DNA from: Pseudomonas sp. RSB 5.4
GTDB lineage: Bacteria > Pseudomonadota > Gammaproteobacteria > Pseudomonadales > Pseudomonadaceae
Reading direction: 5' to 3'
Length of the DNA stretch: 64,000 nucleotides
Assembly: GCF_037126175.1 (NCBI RefSeq)
Contig: NZ_CP146986.1
Coordinates: 682,001 to 746,000, forward strand
A program made the translations under genes and the position numbers. Position 1 is the first letter of the stretch, and each line of letters opens with the position of its first letter. This document shows positions 34,067 through 46,548 of the stretch, in pieces. The notes beneath the pieces are model-generated. The model did no database searches and was not told the origin of the DNA. It worked only from the letters and a program-made list of their open reading frames with translations.

Positions 34067-34371
34067 CCGCGCATCTCACTGGCAGCGTCGATATCGAGCG
34101 TGTGGAAGCGGCGATACAGTTGCAGCAGGATCGCCAGGCCAATACTGGCCTCGGCGGCTGCCAGGCTGATCACCAGGATGAACATGATCTGTCCATCCGG
34201 TTGGCCCCAACGGGCGCCTGCAACGATGAAGGCCAGGGCAGAGGCGTTCATCATCACTTCCAGACTCATCAACACGAACAAAATGTTGCGGCGGACCATC
34301 AGGCCGACCAGACCAAGGCAGAACAGGATGCCGGCGACGGCTAAACCATGTTCGAGAGGGATAGCAGGCAT
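34063..34371 (-). CDS. nuoK: NADH-quinone oxidoreductase subunit K
   Basis: A 102-residue subunit with three membrane spans; it has [13 protein letters not shown] with the conserved Glu in span 2 and a second acidic residue in [12 protein letters not shown] in span 3, part of the proton path. Stops inside the nuoL start; begins 3 bp after the nuoJ stop. Confidence 0.97.
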   Translation of the reverse strand: MPAIPLEHGLAVAGILFCLGLVGLMVRRNILFVLMSLEVMMNASALAFIVAGARWGQPDGQIMFILVISLAAAEASIGLAILLQLYRRFHTLDIDAASEMRG

Positions 34372-34374
34372 GTC

Positions 34375-34875
34375 TTACTCCTTCGCCTCGTTACGGCCCA
34401 AATGGAACGCCGTGACGGCTGCGGCGAGCAGCAGCATCGAGGCGAGTTCGACCACCAGCAGATACGGACCGAACAGGCTGACGCCCACGGCTTTTGCATC
34501 GACGGTGGTGTGGCCGATGGCCTGACCGCTCTGGTGAGCGAACAGCACATACAGCAGTTCGGCCAGCAGCAGGGCGGCGAGAATCACCGGCCCGGCCCAG
34601 ATACCGGGCTTAAGCCAGGTGCGTTCCTGCTGAACCGAGGCAGGACCCAGGTTCAGCATCATCACCACAAACACGAACAGCACCATGATGGCGCCGGCGT
34701 AGGCGATCACTTCCAGCACGCCGGCGAACGGTGCGCCGAGTGCGAAGAAGGTCATGGCCACGGCGATCAACGAGATGATCAGGTAGAGCAGGGCGTGCAC
34801 AGGGTTGGTGTTGGTGACCACACGAAGCGTGGACACCACCGCGATACCCGATGCGAAATAGAAAGCGAATTCCAT
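34375..34875 (-). CDS. nuoJ: NADH-quinone oxidoreductase subunit J
   Basis: A 166-residue five-span membrane subunit at the junction of the two arms. Typical segments are NPVHALLYLIISLIAVAMTF and GVLEVIAYAGAIMVLFVFVVMML with the conserved Tyr-Ala-Gly-Ala helix. 9 bp after nuoI. Slightly shorter than E. coli NuoJ (184), as usual in Pseudomonas. Confidence 0.96.
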   Translation of the reverse strand: MEFAFYFASGIAVVSTLRVVTNTNPVHALLYLIISLIAVAMTFFALGAPFAGVLEVIAYAGAIMVLFVFVVMMLNLGPASVQQERTWLKPGIWAGPVILAALLLAELLYVLFAHQSGQAIGHTTVDAKAVGVSLFGPYLLVVELASMLLLAAAVTAFHLGRNEAKE

Positions 34876-34884
34876 CGTTCTTCC

Positions 34885-35433
34885 TTAAGGCAGCAAGCTC
34901 TTCACGTTGATCGGTTCGGCTTCGTTCTGCGCAGAGCCTTTCGGCTTGCCAGCGATTGCCATACCTGCAACACGATAGAAGTTGTAATCAGGGTTTTTGC
35001 CGGGGCCGGAGATCAGCAGATCTTCTTTCTCGTACACCAGGTCCTGACGTTTGAACTCGGCCATCTCGAAATCCGGGGTCAGCTGGATTGCGGTGGTCGG
35101 ACAGGCTTCCTCGCAGAGACCGCAGAAAATGCAGCGCGAGAAGTTGATACGGAAGAAGTCCGGGTACCAGCGACCGTCTTCGGTTTCAGCTTTCTGCAGC
35201 GAGATGCAACCTACCGGGCACGCCACGGCGCACAGGTTGCAGGCTACGCAACGTTCTTCGCCATCGGGGTCACGGGTCAGGACGATGCGACCACGGTAGC
35301 GTGGCGGCAGGTAGACCGGCTCTTCCGGGTATTGCAGGGTGTCGCGCTTGCGGAAGCCATGGCCGAAGACCATGACCAGGCTGCGCAACTGGGTACCGGT
35401 ACCCTTAACGATGTCGCCAATATATTTGAACAT
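34885..35433 (-). CDS. nuoI: NADH-quinone oxidoreductase subunit I
   Basis: A 182-residue hydrophilic subunit with two 4Fe-4S clusters (N6a, N6b): ligands in [17 protein letters not shown] and [17 protein letters not shown], about 40 residues apart. It passes electrons from NuoG to NuoB. Eleven bp after nuoH. Confidence 0.98.
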   Translation of the reverse strand: MFKYIGDIVKGTGTQLRSLVMVFGHGFRKRDTLQYPEEPVYLPPRYRGRIVLTRDPDGEERCVACNLCAVACPVGCISLQKAETEDGRWYPDFFRINFSRCIFCGLCEEACPTTAIQLTPDFEMAEFKRQDLVYEKEDLLISGPGKNPDYNFYRVAGMAIAGKPKGSAQNEAEPINVKSLLP

Positions 35434-35444
35434 GGGTCAAATCC

Positions 35445-36452
35445 TCACTGAACCGCAACCGCAGGTGTGTTCCACAACACAACCGCAGCGGTTATCAGCA
35501 AATTGATCAGGGTCAGTGGCAGGCAGAATTTCCAGCTGAAATCCATCACCTGGTCATAACGCGGACGCGGGATGGAAGCGCGCAGCAGGATGAACAGCAT
35601 GATGAAGAACGCGGTCTTCAGTGCGAACCAGACGAAGGACAGTTGCGGCAGGATGCCGAACGGACCGTGCCAGCCACCGAAGAACAGGGTGACCAGCAGC
35701 GCCGAGATCAGGATGATGCCGATGTATTCACCGACGAAGAACATGCCCCATTTCATACCGGCGTATTCAATGTGGTAACCGTCGGCCAGTTCCTGTTCCG
35801 CTTCCGGCTGGTCGAACGGGTGACGGTGAGTCACGGCGACGCCAGCGATGAAGAAGGTACAGAAGCCGAAGAACTGCGGAATGATGAACCACAGGTTCTG
35901 CGCCTGGTACTCGACGATGTCGCGCATGTTGAACGAGCCGACCTGCACCACGATGCCCATCAGGGACAGGCCCATGAACACTTCGTAGGACACGGTCTGC
36001 GCCGAGGCACGCAAGCTGCCGAGCAGGGCGAACTTGTTGTTGCTCGACCAGCCGGCGAACAGCACCGCGTAGACCGACAGACCGGCCATGGCGAAGAAGA
36101 ACAGCAGGCCGATGTTCAGATCCGCCACGCCCCAGGTCGGGGTGATCGGGATGATCGCGAACGCGATCAGCAGGGCGGACATGGCCACCACCGGTGCCAG
36201 GGTGAAGATCACCTTGTCGGCAAACGGCGGGGTCCAGTCTTCCTTGAAGAACATCTTCAGCATGTCGGCGGCGATCTGGAACATGCCGAACGGGCCAACG
36301 CGGTTCGGACCATAACGGTCCTGCCACCAGCCCAGCAGGCGACGTTCGACAAAGCTGAGCAACGCGCCCGCGACCACGACGGCCAGCAGAATCACGATGG
36401 CTTTGATGACCGTCAGGATCACATCGATCACTTCAGGGGTGAACCAGGTCAT
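35445..36452 (-). CDS. nuoH: NADH-quinone oxidoreductase subunit H
   Basis: A 335-residue membrane subunit that forms part of the quinone chamber. Conserved cytoplasmic loops are visible: [21 protein letters not shown] near residue 37, [27 protein letters not shown] near 130 and [28 protein letters not shown] near 210, which carry the acidic residues of the so-called E-channel. Overlaps nuoG by 4 bp. Confidence 0.98.
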   Translation of the reverse strand: MTWFTPEVIDVILTVIKAIVILLAVVVAGALLSFVERRLLGWWQDRYGPNRVGPFGMFQIAADMLKMFFKEDWTPPFADKVIFTLAPVVAMSALLIAFAIIPITPTWGVADLNIGLLFFFAMAGLSVYAVLFAGWSSNNKFALLGSLRASAQTVSYEVFMGLSLMGIVVQVGSFNMRDIVEYQAQNLWFIIPQFFGFCTFFIAGVAVTHRHPFDQPEAEQELADGYHIEYAGMKWGMFFVGEYIGIILISALLVTLFFGGWHGPFGILPQLSFVWFALKTAFFIMLFILLRASIPRPRYDQVMDFSWKFCLPLTLINLLITAAVVLWNTPAVAVQ

Positions 36453-39163
36453 TGCGCTGCCTCCTGCAGACTGTCGACGGACAGGCCGGCGAATGCCGGT
36501 GGAATGCCGGCGATGCCCGCAGGCAAGGCCACCAGACCAGCGCCCAGTTCTTCATTGATGCGCAGCGGCAGACGCAGGGTCTGGCCGGCCACGTTCAGGC
36601 TCAGCAGAGCACCGTCGTTGACGCCCAGGCGATCCGCTTCGGATTTGGCCAGAGCCACGTACGGAGCCGGGATGCGTTCCTGCACCGGCGCGGCTTTCGA
36701 CGAGTTTTCGTCGCTGCCGAACAGGTGGTAGAACGGCACGGCTTGCCAGGTGCCCGGCGCCGGGTTGAAGGCGCGCGGAGCAGCGGCGAACCAGTTCAGC
36801 GAATCGCCGGCGCTTTCGATCAGGCGGGTGCCCGGGTCGCCAGCACGCAGGTGACCACCGACTTCGTCCTGGAACTTGTTCCAGGCTTGCGGCGAGTTCC
36901 AGCCCGGCGACCATGCAAACGGCACCTGCTGACGCGGTTCGGCCGAGCCCGAGTAACCTTCCATGGAGAAGGCAAACGCGGTGTCTTTGTCTTGCGGGGT
37001 ACGCGGTTCGTGAACGCTGATGTCGGCGCGCATCGCGGTGCGACCGGAATAACGCAGCGGCTCACGCGCCAGTTTCAGACCCTTGATGCGGAACGCGGCA
37101 GACGGTGCGGCGTCGACGATGCGCGCCAGTTGCTCGGTGCTCGACGCCACGGCAGCGGTGACGTGGTCGAGTTGCGTCCAGTCGATCGGCTGGTTCAGCA
37201 GGGTCGAGCGCAGGGCGTGCAGCCAGCGCCAGCCTTCGTGAACCAGAATGCTCGCATCCATGTATTGCGGATCGAAAACCTGGAAGAAGCGCTGGGCGCG
37301 ACCTTCCTGGCTGACCAGCGTACCGTCGCCTTCAGCAAAGCTCGCCGCTGGCAGCACCAGTTGCGCGCGGTCAGTGGTGGCGGTCTTCTGGTGGTCGGCA
37401 ACGATCACTACTTTCGCAGCGTTCAGCGCGGCATCGACCTTGGCTTTCGAGGTGCGGGTGTACAGATCGTTTTCCAGCACGACGATGGCGTCGGCCTTGC
37501 CATCGATCACGGCTTGCAGCGCCGCGTCGACCGATTCGCCACCGAGCATGGCCAGGCCAAGGCTGTTGGCTTCCGGCACGATCAGGCTGATCGAACCGTT
37601 CTTCTCGCGCAGCTTCAGGGCTTTGGCGATGTTCGCCGCCGCTTCGATCAAGGCTTTGGAGCCCAGCGAAGTACCGGCGATGATCAGCGGACGTTTGGCC
37701 GCGAGCAGGGCATCAGCAATGCGCTTGGCCAGTTCCTGGGCTTCCGCGTCCAGACCTTCAACGGCAGGGGCGCTGGCGTCCAGCGCGTGGGCCACGGCGA
37801 AACCGATGCGCGCCAGATCGTCGGGAGCGGCGTGAACGCATTCTTCAGCGATGTCGTCGAGCTTGGTTTCGGCCAGGCTGGCGATGAACAGCGGGTTCAG
37901 TTCGTGCTGACCGATGTTCTTCACCGCAGCGTCGAGCCACGGCTGCACGCGCATGGCTTCGGCCATGTCTTCAGCTTTGCCCTTGACCGACTGACGCAGG
38001 GACAGCGCCATACGGGCGGCGGTCTGGGTCAGGTCTTCACCGAGGACGAAAACGGCGTCGTGGTCTTCGATGTCGCGCATGTTCGGCACGGGCAGCGGGC
38101 TGTCTTTGAGCACTTGCAGGACCAGACGGATGCGCTCCAGTTCGGAGGCCTCGATACCGGAGTAGAAGTGCTCGGCGCCGACCAGTTCACGCAGCGCGTA
38201 GTTGCTTTCGAGGCTGGCACGTGGCGAACCGATACCGACGATGTTGCGCCCGCGCAGCAGATCGGCCGCCTTGTCCAGCGCCTGATCCAGACCCAGCTTG
38301 GTGCCGTCGGCCAGCATTGGCTGACGTGGACGGTCGGTGCGGTTGACGTAGCCATAACCGAAACGGCCACGGTCGCACAGGAAGTACTGGTTCACCGAAC
38401 CGTTGAAGCGGTTTTCGATGCGACGCAGTTCGCCGTAACGCTCGCCCGGGGATATGTTGCAACCGCTGGAGCAGCCATGGCAGATGCTCGGCGAGAACTG
38501 CATGTCCCATTTACGGTTGTAGCGCTCGGAGTGAGTCTTGTCGGTGAACACACCGGTCGGGCAGACCTCGGTGAGGTTGCCGGAGAATTCGCTTTCGAGG
38601 GTGCCGTCTTCAACGCGACCGAAGTACACGTTGTCGTGGGCGCCGAATACACCGAGGTCGGTGCCGCCGGCGTAGTCCTTGTAGAAACGCACACAGCGGT
38701 AGCAGGCGATGCAGCGGTTCATTTCGTGGGAAATGAACGGGCCCAGTTGCTGGTTCTGGTGGGTGCGCTTGGTGAAACGATAACGGCGCTCGTTGTGGCC
38801 GGTCATCACCGTCATGTCTTGCAGGTGGCAGTGACCGCCTTCTTCGCACACAGGGCAGTCGTGCGGGTGGTTGGTCATCAGCCATTCGACAACACTGGCG
38901 CGGAACGCCTTGGATTCTTCATCGTCGATGGAGATCCAGGTGTTGTCGGTGGCAGGGGTCATGCAGGACATGACGATGCGACCACGGGTGTCGTTCTCGT
39001 CGGTGTACTGCTTGACCGCGCACTGGCGGCAGGCCCCGACGCTACCAAGCGCGGGGTGCCAGCAGAAATAAGGGATGTCGAGGCCCAGCGACAGACATGC
39101 CTGTAACAGGTTGTCTGCCCCGTCGACTTCGAGCGCTTTGCCGTCTACGTGGATAGTGGCCAT
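36449..39163 (-). CDS. nuoG: NADH-quinone oxidoreductase subunit G
   Basis: A 904-residue iron-sulfur subunit. N-terminal 2Fe-2S (N1b) ligands are in [31 protein letters not shown] gives N5 (with the His ligand) and NRCIACYRC the N4 region; [13 protein letters not shown] is the extra N7-type 4Fe-4S site of the bacterial type. The rest is a molybdopterin-oxidoreductase-like fold without cofactor. Length is close to E. coli NuoG (908). It is preceded by a 135-bp gap with a strong hairpin, unlike all other nuo junctions, and overlaps nuoH. Confidence 0.97.
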   Translation of the reverse strand: MATIHVDGKALEVDGADNLLQACLSLGLDIPYFCWHPALGSVGACRQCAVKQYTDENDTRGRIVMSCMTPATDNTWISIDDEESKAFRASVVEWLMTNHPHDCPVCEEGGHCHLQDMTVMTGHNERRYRFTKRTHQNQQLGPFISHEMNRCIACYRCVRFYKDYAGGTDLGVFGAHDNVYFGRVEDGTLESEFSGNLTEVCPTGVFTDKTHSERYNRKWDMQFSPSICHGCSSGCNISPGERYGELRRIENRFNGSVNQYFLCDRGRFGYGYVNRTDRPRQPMLADGTKLGLDQALDKAADLLRGRNIVGIGSPRASLESNYALRELVGAEHFYSGIEASELERIRLVLQVLKDSPLPVPNMRDIEDHDAVFVLGEDLTQTAARMALSLRQSVKGKAEDMAEAMRVQPWLDAAVKNIGQHELNPLFIASLAETKLDDIAEECVHAAPDDLARIGFAVAHALDASAPAVEGLDAEAQELAKRIADALLAAKRPLIIAGTSLGSKALIEAAANIAKALKLREKNGSISLIVPEANSLGLAMLGGESVDAALQAVIDGKADAIVVLENDLYTRTSKAKVDAALNAAKVVIVADHQKTATTDRAQLVLPAASFAEGDGTLVSQEGRAQRFFQVFDPQYMDASILVHEGWRWLHALRSTLLNQPIDWTQLDHVTAAVASSTEQLARIVDAAPSAAFRIKGLKLAREPLRYSGRTAMRADISVHEPRTPQDKDTAFAFSMEGYSGSAEPRQQVPFAWSPGWNSPQAWNKFQDEVGGHLRAGDPGTRLIESAGDSLNWFAAAPRAFNPAPGTWQAVPFYHLFGSDENSSKAAPVQERIPAPYVALAKSEADRLGVNDGALLSLNVAGQTLRLPLRINEELGAGLVALPAGIAGIPPAFAGLSVDSLQEAAQ

Positions 39164-39261
39164 GGTTCAAAGGTCTTCGTTGGCCCGGTGTCAGCGGGCG
39201 TGGCTAATGGAATCTTGTTATCCGTCCGAATCCAGTCAGCCCCGAAAGGCGTCATCGGACG

Positions 39262-39291
39262 AAAGGCGAAGGGCACGGACCCTTCGCCTTT
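39262..39291 (-). promoter_or_regulatory. Perfect 12-bp hairpin inside the nuo operon (nuoF-nuoG)
   Basis: AAAGGCGAAGGG (39262-39273) and CCCTTCGCCTTT (39280-39291) pair fully around a six-base loop. On the transcribed minus strand it is followed by only three T before CG, so it looks like an mRNA processing or stability element or a weak attenuator rather than a full terminator. Confidence 0.6.
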
Positions 39292-39298
39292 TAAGCGT

Positions 39299-40654
39299 TT
39301 ACGCGCCGACTGTGATCGGCCTTGCCAGAGGCGGGACGGCGGCGCTTGCAGGCGCGATACCGGCTTCGAACTCTGGACGGAAGTATTTGATGGCACTGCC
39401 CAACGGCTCCACGGCACCCGGTGCGTGAGCACAGAAGGTCTTGCCTGGGCCGAGGAAGCCGACCAGACCCAGCAGGGTCTCGATGTCGCCTGGCTGACCG
39501 CGGCCTTCTTCGATGGCCATCAAGAGCTTGACGCTCCATGGCAAGCCATCACGGCACGGGGTGCAGAAACCGCAGGATTCGCGAGCGAAGAACTGCTCCA
39601 TGTTGCGCAGCAGGGAAACCATGTTGACGCTGTCGTCCACCGCCATCGCCAGGCCGGTACCCATTCGGGTACCCACTTTGGCGATGCCGCCGGCGTACAT
39701 TTGTGCGTCGAGGTGTTCCGGCAACAGGAAACCGGTACCGGCGCCACCTGGCTGCCAGGCCTTGAGCTTGTAACCGTCGCGCATGCCGCCGGCGTAGTCT
39801 TCGAACAGCTCGCGAGCGGTGACGCCGAATGGCAGTTCCCACAGGCCAGGGTTCTTGACCTTGCCGGAGAAGCCCATGAGCTTGGTGCCCATGTCTTCGC
39901 TGCCTTCGCGGGCCAACGATTTGTACCAGTCAACGCCGTCGGCAATGATCGCCGGCACGTTGCACAGGGTTTCAACGTTGTTTACGCAGGTCGGCTTGCC
40001 CCACACGCCAACGGCGGCAGGGAAGGGCGGCTTGGAGCGCGGGTTGGCGCGGCGGCCTTCGAGGGAGTTGATCAGTGCGGTTTCTTCACCGCAGATGTAA
40101 CGCCCGGCGCCGGTGTGCACGAACAGCTCGAAATCGAAGCCGCTGCCCAGAATGTTCTTGCCCAGCAGACCTGCCGCCTTGGCTTCTTCCACGGCACGGT
40201 TGAGGTGCTTGGCGGCGGTGGTGTACTCGCCACGCAGGAAGATGTAGCCACGGTAGGTTTTCAGAGCGCGGGCACTGATCAGCATGCCTTCGATCAGCAG
40301 ATGGGGCAGTTGCTCCATCAGCATGCGGTCTTTCCAGGTGTTCGGTTCCATTTCATCCGCGTTGCACAGCAGGTAGCGGATGTTGATGGATTCGTCCTTG
40401 GGCATCAGGCCCCACTTCACGCCAGTGGGGAAGCCTGCACCGCCGCGACCTTTGAGGCCGGCGTCTTTCACGGTCTGGACGATGTCGTCCTGAGCCATGT
40501 CTGCGAAGGCTTTGCGCGCAGCGGCGTAACCGTTCTTGGCCTGGTATTCGTCGAGCCACACGGCTTCGCCGTCGTCACGCAGACGCCAGGTCAGCGGGTG
40601 AGTCTCGGCCGAACGCTTGATGCGGTTGGCAGGACCGAAAGATGTCAGGGTCAT
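39299..40654 (-). CDS. nuoF: NADH-quinone oxidoreductase subunit F
   Basis: The 451-residue NADH-oxidising subunit. [19 protein letters not shown] binds [25 protein letters not shown] binds FMN, and [12 protein letters not shown] with a later Cys near the C-terminus binds the N3 4Fe-4S cluster. Overlaps nuoE by 4 bp. Confidence 0.98.
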   Translation of the reverse strand: MTLTSFGPANRIKRSAETHPLTWRLRDDGEAVWLDEYQAKNGYAAARKAFADMAQDDIVQTVKDAGLKGRGGAGFPTGVKWGLMPKDESINIRYLLCNADEMEPNTWKDRMLMEQLPHLLIEGMLISARALKTYRGYIFLRGEYTTAAKHLNRAVEEAKAAGLLGKNILGSGFDFELFVHTGAGRYICGEETALINSLEGRRANPRSKPPFPAAVGVWGKPTCVNNVETLCNVPAIIADGVDWYKSLAREGSEDMGTKLMGFSGKVKNPGLWELPFGVTARELFEDYAGGMRDGYKLKAWQPGGAGTGFLLPEHLDAQMYAGGIAKVGTRMGTGLAMAVDDSVNMVSLLRNMEQFFARESCGFCTPCRDGLPWSVKLLMAIEEGRGQPGDIETLLGLVGFLGPGKTFCAHAPGAVEPLGSAIKYFRPEFEAGIAPASAAVPPLARPITVGA

Positions 40655-41148
40655 ACGTAGCCCTCGAGCAGTTTGGCCACGCCGGCAGGCTGCACGTCGC
40701 CAAAGGTGTCGTCGTCGATCATCAGCGCCGGTGCCTTGTCGCAGTTGCCGAGGCAGCAGACAGGCAGCAGGGTGAAACGACCGTCGGCGGTGGTCTGACC
40801 CAGGCCGATGCCCAGATTGTTCTGGATTTCGCTGACCACCGACTCGTGGCCGCCGATGTAGCAGACCATGCTGTCGCAGACGCGAATGATGTGGCGGCCG
40901 ACCGGCTGACGGAAGATCTGGCTGTAAAACGTCGCCACGCCTTCAACGTCGCTGGCCGGGATGCCGAGGATCTCGCCGATCGCGTACAGGGCGCCATCCG
41001 GCACCCAGCCGCGTTCTTTCTGAACGATCTTCAGGGCTTCGATCGACGCCGCGCGCGGGTCTTCGTAGTGATGCAACTCGTGCTCGATGGCCGAGCGCTC
41101 GGTTTCACTCAAGGTGAAACGGTCTGTCTGGATAAGCGTGCTGTTCAT
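40651..41148 (-). CDS. nuoE: NADH-quinone oxidoreductase subunit E
   Basis: A 165-residue thioredoxin-like subunit with one 2Fe-2S cluster (N1a); ligands are in [11 protein letters not shown] and [11 protein letters not shown]. It partners NuoF. It begins 2 bp after the nuoCD stop. Confidence 0.98.
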   Translation of the reverse strand: MNSTLIQTDRFTLSETERSAIEHELHHYEDPRAASIEALKIVQKERGWVPDGALYAIGEILGIPASDVEGVATFYSQIFRQPVGRHIIRVCDSMVCYIGGHESVVSEIQNNLGIGLGQTTADGRFTLLPVCCLGNCDKAPALMIDDDTFGDVQPAGVAKLLEGYV

Positions 41149-41150
41149 GC

Positions 41151-43007
<1,857 letters not shown>

Positions 43008-43682
43008 TCAGACTTCGTCAGGGCTGCGCAGGTTGGTGACTGCGATTCGCTGTTCGCGGCGCTGTTCCTTTTGCGAAGGCATGTCGGCGCGATAAACGCC
43101 TTGGTCGCCAACGACCCAGGAAAGCGGACGACGCTCCTGTCCAATCGATTCCTGCAACAGCATCAAGCCTTGAAGGAATGCTTCTGGACGAGGCGGGCAG
43201 CCAGGTACGTAGACGTCCACGGGCAGGAACTTGTCCACCCCTTGAACCACGGAGTAGATGTCGTACATGCCACCGGAGTTGGCGCACGAACCCATGGAGA
43301 TAACCCACTTCGGCTCGAGCATCTGCTCGTAGAGACGCTGAATGATCGGCGCCATCTTGATGAAGCAGGTACCGGCGATAACCATGAAGTCGGCCTGACG
43401 CGGTGATGCCCGGATCACTTCGGCGCCAAAGCGCGCGATGTCGTGGGGCGCCGTGAAGGCGGTGGTCATTTCCACGTAGCAGCACGAAAGGCCGAAGTTG
43501 TACGGCCACAGGGAGTTTTTACGCCCCCAGTTGACCGCGCCACTCAGCACGTCTTCGAGCTTGCCCATGAAAATGTTTTTGTGAACTTGATCCTCTAACG
43601 GATCGGAAACGGTTTCCCGTTCGCCAATCGGATACTGCTCGTTAGGAGCATCGGGGTCGATTCTGGTGAGATTGTATTGCAT
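43008..43682 (-). CDS. nuoB: NADH-quinone oxidoreductase subunit B
   Basis: A 224-residue subunit with the terminal 4Fe-4S cluster N2 that reduces quinone. Ligands are in [11 protein letters not shown] (two neighbouring Cys), [11 protein letters not shown] and [10 protein letters not shown]. The start at 43682 ([14 protein letters not shown]) is the family N-terminus and has GAGGC upstream; a TTG two codons earlier is less likely. 10 bp after nuoA. Confidence 0.97.
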   Translation of the reverse strand: MQYNLTRIDPDAPNEQYPIGERETVSDPLEDQVHKNIFMGKLEDVLSGAVNWGRKNSLWPYNFGLSCCYVEMTTAFTAPHDIARFGAEVIRASPRQADFMVIAGTCFIKMAPIIQRLYEQMLEPKWVISMGSCANSGGMYDIYSVVQGVDKFLPVDVYVPGCPPRPEAFLQGLMLLQESIGQERRPLSWVVGDQGVYRADMPSQKEQRREQRIAVTNLRSPDEV

Positions 43683-43692
43683 TGCCAAAGCC

Positions 43693-44106
43693 TCATTGTT
43701 TCAGCTTCGCCTGCCGCTTGCGACGAGCTTCCGGAGCCCAGTCAAGGGCGCCCACTCGGAACAGGTAGACAAGACCTGCCAACAGAATTGCTATGAAAAC
43801 GAGAGCTTCGACGAATCCGGTCCAGCCGCTTTCGCGGACGGACACAGACCATGCAAAGAGAAAGAGGGCTTCGATATCGAAGATCACGAACAGCATCGCG
43901 ACCAGATAGAATTTGGCTGAGAGCCGCAAGCGGGCGCCACCGGTAGGTAGCATGCCGGACTCGAACGGTTCGTTTTTGCTGCGGCCCCAGGCTTTTGACC
44001 CGAGGAGGCTGGAGACGCCGAGCATGAAGGCACACAGGCCGACTACACCCAGAAGGAAAATGGCAAAGCCCCAGTTGTGGGCCATGAGTCCTGTCGCTTC
44101 GGGCAT
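43693..44106 (-). CDS. nuoA: NADH-quinone oxidoreductase subunit A
   Basis: First gene of the operon; 137 residues with three membrane spans and the conserved loop [31 protein letters not shown]. The start at 44106 ([15 protein letters not shown]) gives the usual Pseudomonas length; a frame extends further upstream without a family match. Confidence 0.95.
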   Translation of the reverse strand: MPEATGLMAHNWGFAIFLLGVVGLCAFMLGVSSLLGSKAWGRSKNEPFESGMLPTGGARLRLSAKFYLVAMLFVIFDIEALFLFAWSVSVRESGWTGFVEALVFIAILLAGLVYLFRVGALDWAPEARRKRQAKLKQ

Positions 44107-44356
44107 GCTGGTAATCCTTAACAGAGAGCAAAGGTCTCTGAGCTTGATAAAGAAATAAGGCAGTGACGATATGTCGCAGCAATCAATCGCGCTGATTTTA
44201 TGGCTAAACACCCGGCAAGTAAAATTCCTATAGCGAAATTATTTATTGGAATAAGGACATAGCGCACCTCCAATGCCCTGCAGGCCATGCGTTGCGGGCA
44301 TTAGCCGGGATTCTGCCAATTATGTTTTGTAGGAAATGTAACGAACATAGTTGTCG

Positions 44357-44375
44357 CTAAATGATAATTAATATC
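44357..44375 (-). promoter_or_regulatory. Weak Fur-box-like sequence in the nuo leader region
   Basis: ATGATAATTAATATC is within a 19-mer that fits the Fur consensus at 14 of 19 positions by my count. It is AT-rich DNA about 250 bp before nuoA, so chance is quite possible. The 643-bp gap 44107-44749 further holds an AATGCCC/GGGCATT hairpin at 44270-44301, a REP doublet and the aceA terminator; no gene is seen. Confidence 0.25.
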
Positions 44376-44530
44376 GTTTGGAGTGGTTTTGTAACTGTTT
44401 AGCGGTGCAGTAATCAGGAAGTTGTCTTATATGCCTGTTACTGCAAGTAGCGGTGGCGCCAGTTTTAGCTGATTTTTCTGGCGTTCATACCGCTCTGGAT
44501 CAATGTTTTTGTCCGGGCGACGTCGATCCC

Positions 44531-44620
44531 TGTAGGAGTGAGCCTGCTCGCGATAGCGGTTTGTCAGCTAGCACCTGCATTGACTGACCCACCGCTATCG
44601 CGAGCAGGCTCACTCCTACA
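44531..44620. repeat. REP doublet, GTAGGAGTGAGC variant
   Basis: TGTAGGAGTGAGCCTGCTCG at the left and its exact complement ending at 44620. A variant of the main class with GTAGGAG and GAGCCTGC. Between divergent nuoA and the 3' end of aceA. Confidence 0.88.
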
Positions 44621-44652
44621 GGGGGATTGTGGTCTTTGGGAAATCGGCAGGC

Positions 44653-44682
44653 AAAAAAAACGCCCCGAACCAGTCGGGGCGT
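44653..44682 (-). terminator. Intrinsic terminator of aceA
   Basis: On the minus strand ACGCCCCGA-CTGGT-TCGGGGCGT is followed by T7. Confidence 0.95.
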
Positions 44683-44749
44683 CAGTCTTGCGGCTTTGCG
44701 GTTAGCTTTCCATCCGATCCGCAAAGGCCGTTTGCTCAGCGAAGCCGAA

Positions 44750-46075
44750 TCAGTGGAACTGTTCTTCTTCGGTCGAACCGGTCAGCGCGGTCACCGAGGA
44801 CGAGCCACCCTGAATCACGGTGGTCATGTCGTCGAAGTAGCCGGTGCCCACTTCCTGCTGGTGAGCCACGAAGGTGTAACCCTTGGCGGCGTCAGCGAAT
44901 TCCTGCTCCTGCAGCTTCACGTAGGCAGTCATGTCGTTGCGGGCGTAGTCGTGCGCCAGGTTGAACATGCTGTGCCACATGTTGTGAATGCCGGCCAGGG
45001 TGATGAACTGGTGCTTGTAACCCATGGCGGACAGTTCGCGCTGGAACTTGGCGATGGTCGCGTCGTCCAGGTTTTTCTTCCAGTTGAAGGAAGGCGAGCA
45101 GTTGTACGACAGCAGTTGGTCCGGGTATTCCTTCTTGATCGCTTCAGCGAAGCGACGGGCTTCTTCCAGATCCGGCTTGGCGGTTTCGCACCAGATCAGG
45201 TCGGCGTAAGGCGCGTAAGCCAGACCACGGGCGATTGCCTGATCCAGGCCGGCACGAACCTTGTAGAAACCTTCCTGAGTACGTTCGCCAGTCACGAATG
45301 GCTGGTCGTACGGGTCGCAGTCCGAAGTCAGCAGGTCAGCCGCGTTGGCGTCGGTGCGGGCCAGGATGATGGTCGGCGTACCGGCAACGTCAGCCGCCAG
45401 ACGAGCAGCGGTCAGCTTCTGTACCGCTTCCTGAGTCGGAACCAGTACCTTGCCGCCCATGTGGCCGCATTTCTTCACGGAAGCCAGTTGGTCTTCGAAG
45501 TGAACGCCGGCGGCGCCTGCTTCGATCATGCTCTTCATCAGCTCGTAGGCATTCAGCACGCCGCCGAAACCGGCTTCAGCGTCAGCCACGATTGGTGCGA
45601 AGTAGTCGATGTAGCCTTCGTCGCCCGGATTCTTGCCGGCTTTCCACTGGATCTGGTCGGCACGACGGAACGAGTTGTTGATGCGCTTGACCACGGTTGG
45701 CACCGAGTCCACCGGGTACAGCGACTGGTCCGGGTACATCGATTCTGCGGAGTTGTTGTCCGCAGCCACCTGCCAGCCCGACAGGTAGATCGCCTGGATA
45801 CCGGCCTTGACCTGCTGAACAGCCTGGCCGCCGGTCAGGGCGCCCATGCAGTTGACGAAATCTTTCTCTGGGCGGAAGGACGGCTTGGCACCCTGGGTCA
45901 CCAGGTTCCACAGCTTCTCGGCGCCCATTTTCGCGAAAGTGTGCTCAGGTTGAACCGAGCCACGCAGACGGACGACGTCAGCAGCGGAGTAAGTGCGAGT
46001 CACGCCTTTCCAGCGCGGGTTTTCAGCCCAGTCTTTTTCAAGGGCTGCAATTTGCTGTTCGCGTGTCAGTGCCAT
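44750..46075 (-). CDS. aceA: Isocitrate lyase
   Basis: AceA splits isocitrate to succinate and glyoxylate, the first step of the glyoxylate bypass used on acetate and fatty acids. The 441-residue protein has the catalytic [17 protein letters not shown] (active Cys) near residue 207 and the [14 protein letters not shown] substrate region. The length is that of the shorter enterobacterial-type enzyme (E. coli 434), not the 531-residue form of some pseudomonads. It competes with the two isocitrate dehydrogenases encoded in this window for isocitrate. A Lys-Asp-poor N-terminus [16 protein letters not shown] is typical. Confidence 0.97.
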   Translation of the reverse strand: MALTREQQIAALEKDWAENPRWKGVTRTYSAADVVRLRGSVQPEHTFAKMGAEKLWNLVTQGAKPSFRPEKDFVNCMGALTGGQAVQQVKAGIQAIYLSGWQVAADNNSAESMYPDQSLYPVDSVPTVVKRINNSFRRADQIQWKAGKNPGDEGYIDYFAPIVADAEAGFGGVLNAYELMKSMIEAGAAGVHFEDQLASVKKCGHMGGKVLVPTQEAVQKLTAARLAADVAGTPTIILARTDANAADLLTSDCDPYDQPFVTGERTQEGFYKVRAGLDQAIARGLAYAPYADLIWCETAKPDLEEARRFAEAIKKEYPDQLLSYNCSPSFNWKKNLDDATIAKFQRELSAMGYKHQFITLAGIHNMWHSMFNLAHDYARNDMTAYVKLQEQEFADAAKGYTFVAHQQEVGTGYFDDMTTVIQGGSSSVTALTGSTEEEQFH

Positions 46076-46249
46076 GGAGATAAACCTCGTCGCGTCTTTA
46101 TGAAAAGTTGTTCTGCGGTGGAAAATTCCTGCGCTCGCTGACCAGAAGCTTAGGTGGTCAAGTCGGATTCGGCGGGGGAGGCGACGGGATGAACGATGGG
46201 CTCGAGGGGAAGTGAGCAGGTAAAGGCGGACTGCGGGCGCATTCAGGCG

Positions 46250-46466
46250 TCGTGGGCCTTGGTACGAACATCAGTGTGGTGCCGGGTTACCTAATAACGC
46301 TTCCGTCCCTCGGGACAACTTCGTTCCAGTCGACAACCTCGTCAAACACACCTTGTGGGCGGTACAGACACGAAGCGGTTCGCGGGGTAGGTGCGAACAT
46401 CGCTTCGAAGGCCCTTGCCAGGGCCTCTGATTAGCGGGAGCGAGGCCATCATGCCTTCGCTTTTTT
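46250..46466 (+). ncRNA. Candidate small RNA or leader divergent from aceA
   Basis: The 473-bp gap 46076-46548 has no convincing gene, but on the plus strand it shows GTCCC-TC-GGGAC near 46308, AGGCCCT-TGCC-AGGGCCT at 46409-46426 and a terminator hairpin at 46439-46466 with T6. No plus-strand gene ends before it, so the terminator needs another transcript. The 5' end given here is a guess. An alternative is an aceA leader on the minus strand. Confidence 0.4.
46439..46466 (+). terminator. Intrinsic terminator on the plus strand upstream of aceA
   Basis: AGCGAGGC-CATCAT-GCCTTCGCT (one bulged T) followed by T6. Not downstream of any plus-strand coding gene. Confidence 0.75.
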
Positions 46467-46548
46467 GGTCCGTCAAACGTTTTGTAGTGCTTTTTTTCAA
46501 GCACTACATCTTTCGTCTAATACGACTAATCAGTCAGTTTTCGGTGCT

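Noticed and set aside
36452..39106. 884-codon open frame on the plus strand opposite nuoG
   Set aside because: Antisense shadow of a high-GC gene with strong third-position bias; no family match, and nuoG is certain. The same holds for the long frames opposite glnS, nuoL, czcA and nuoCD.
46252..46434. 60-codon frame in the gap upstream of aceA
   Set aside because: No family match or ribosome site; the hairpins and terminator point to a non-coding transcript instead.
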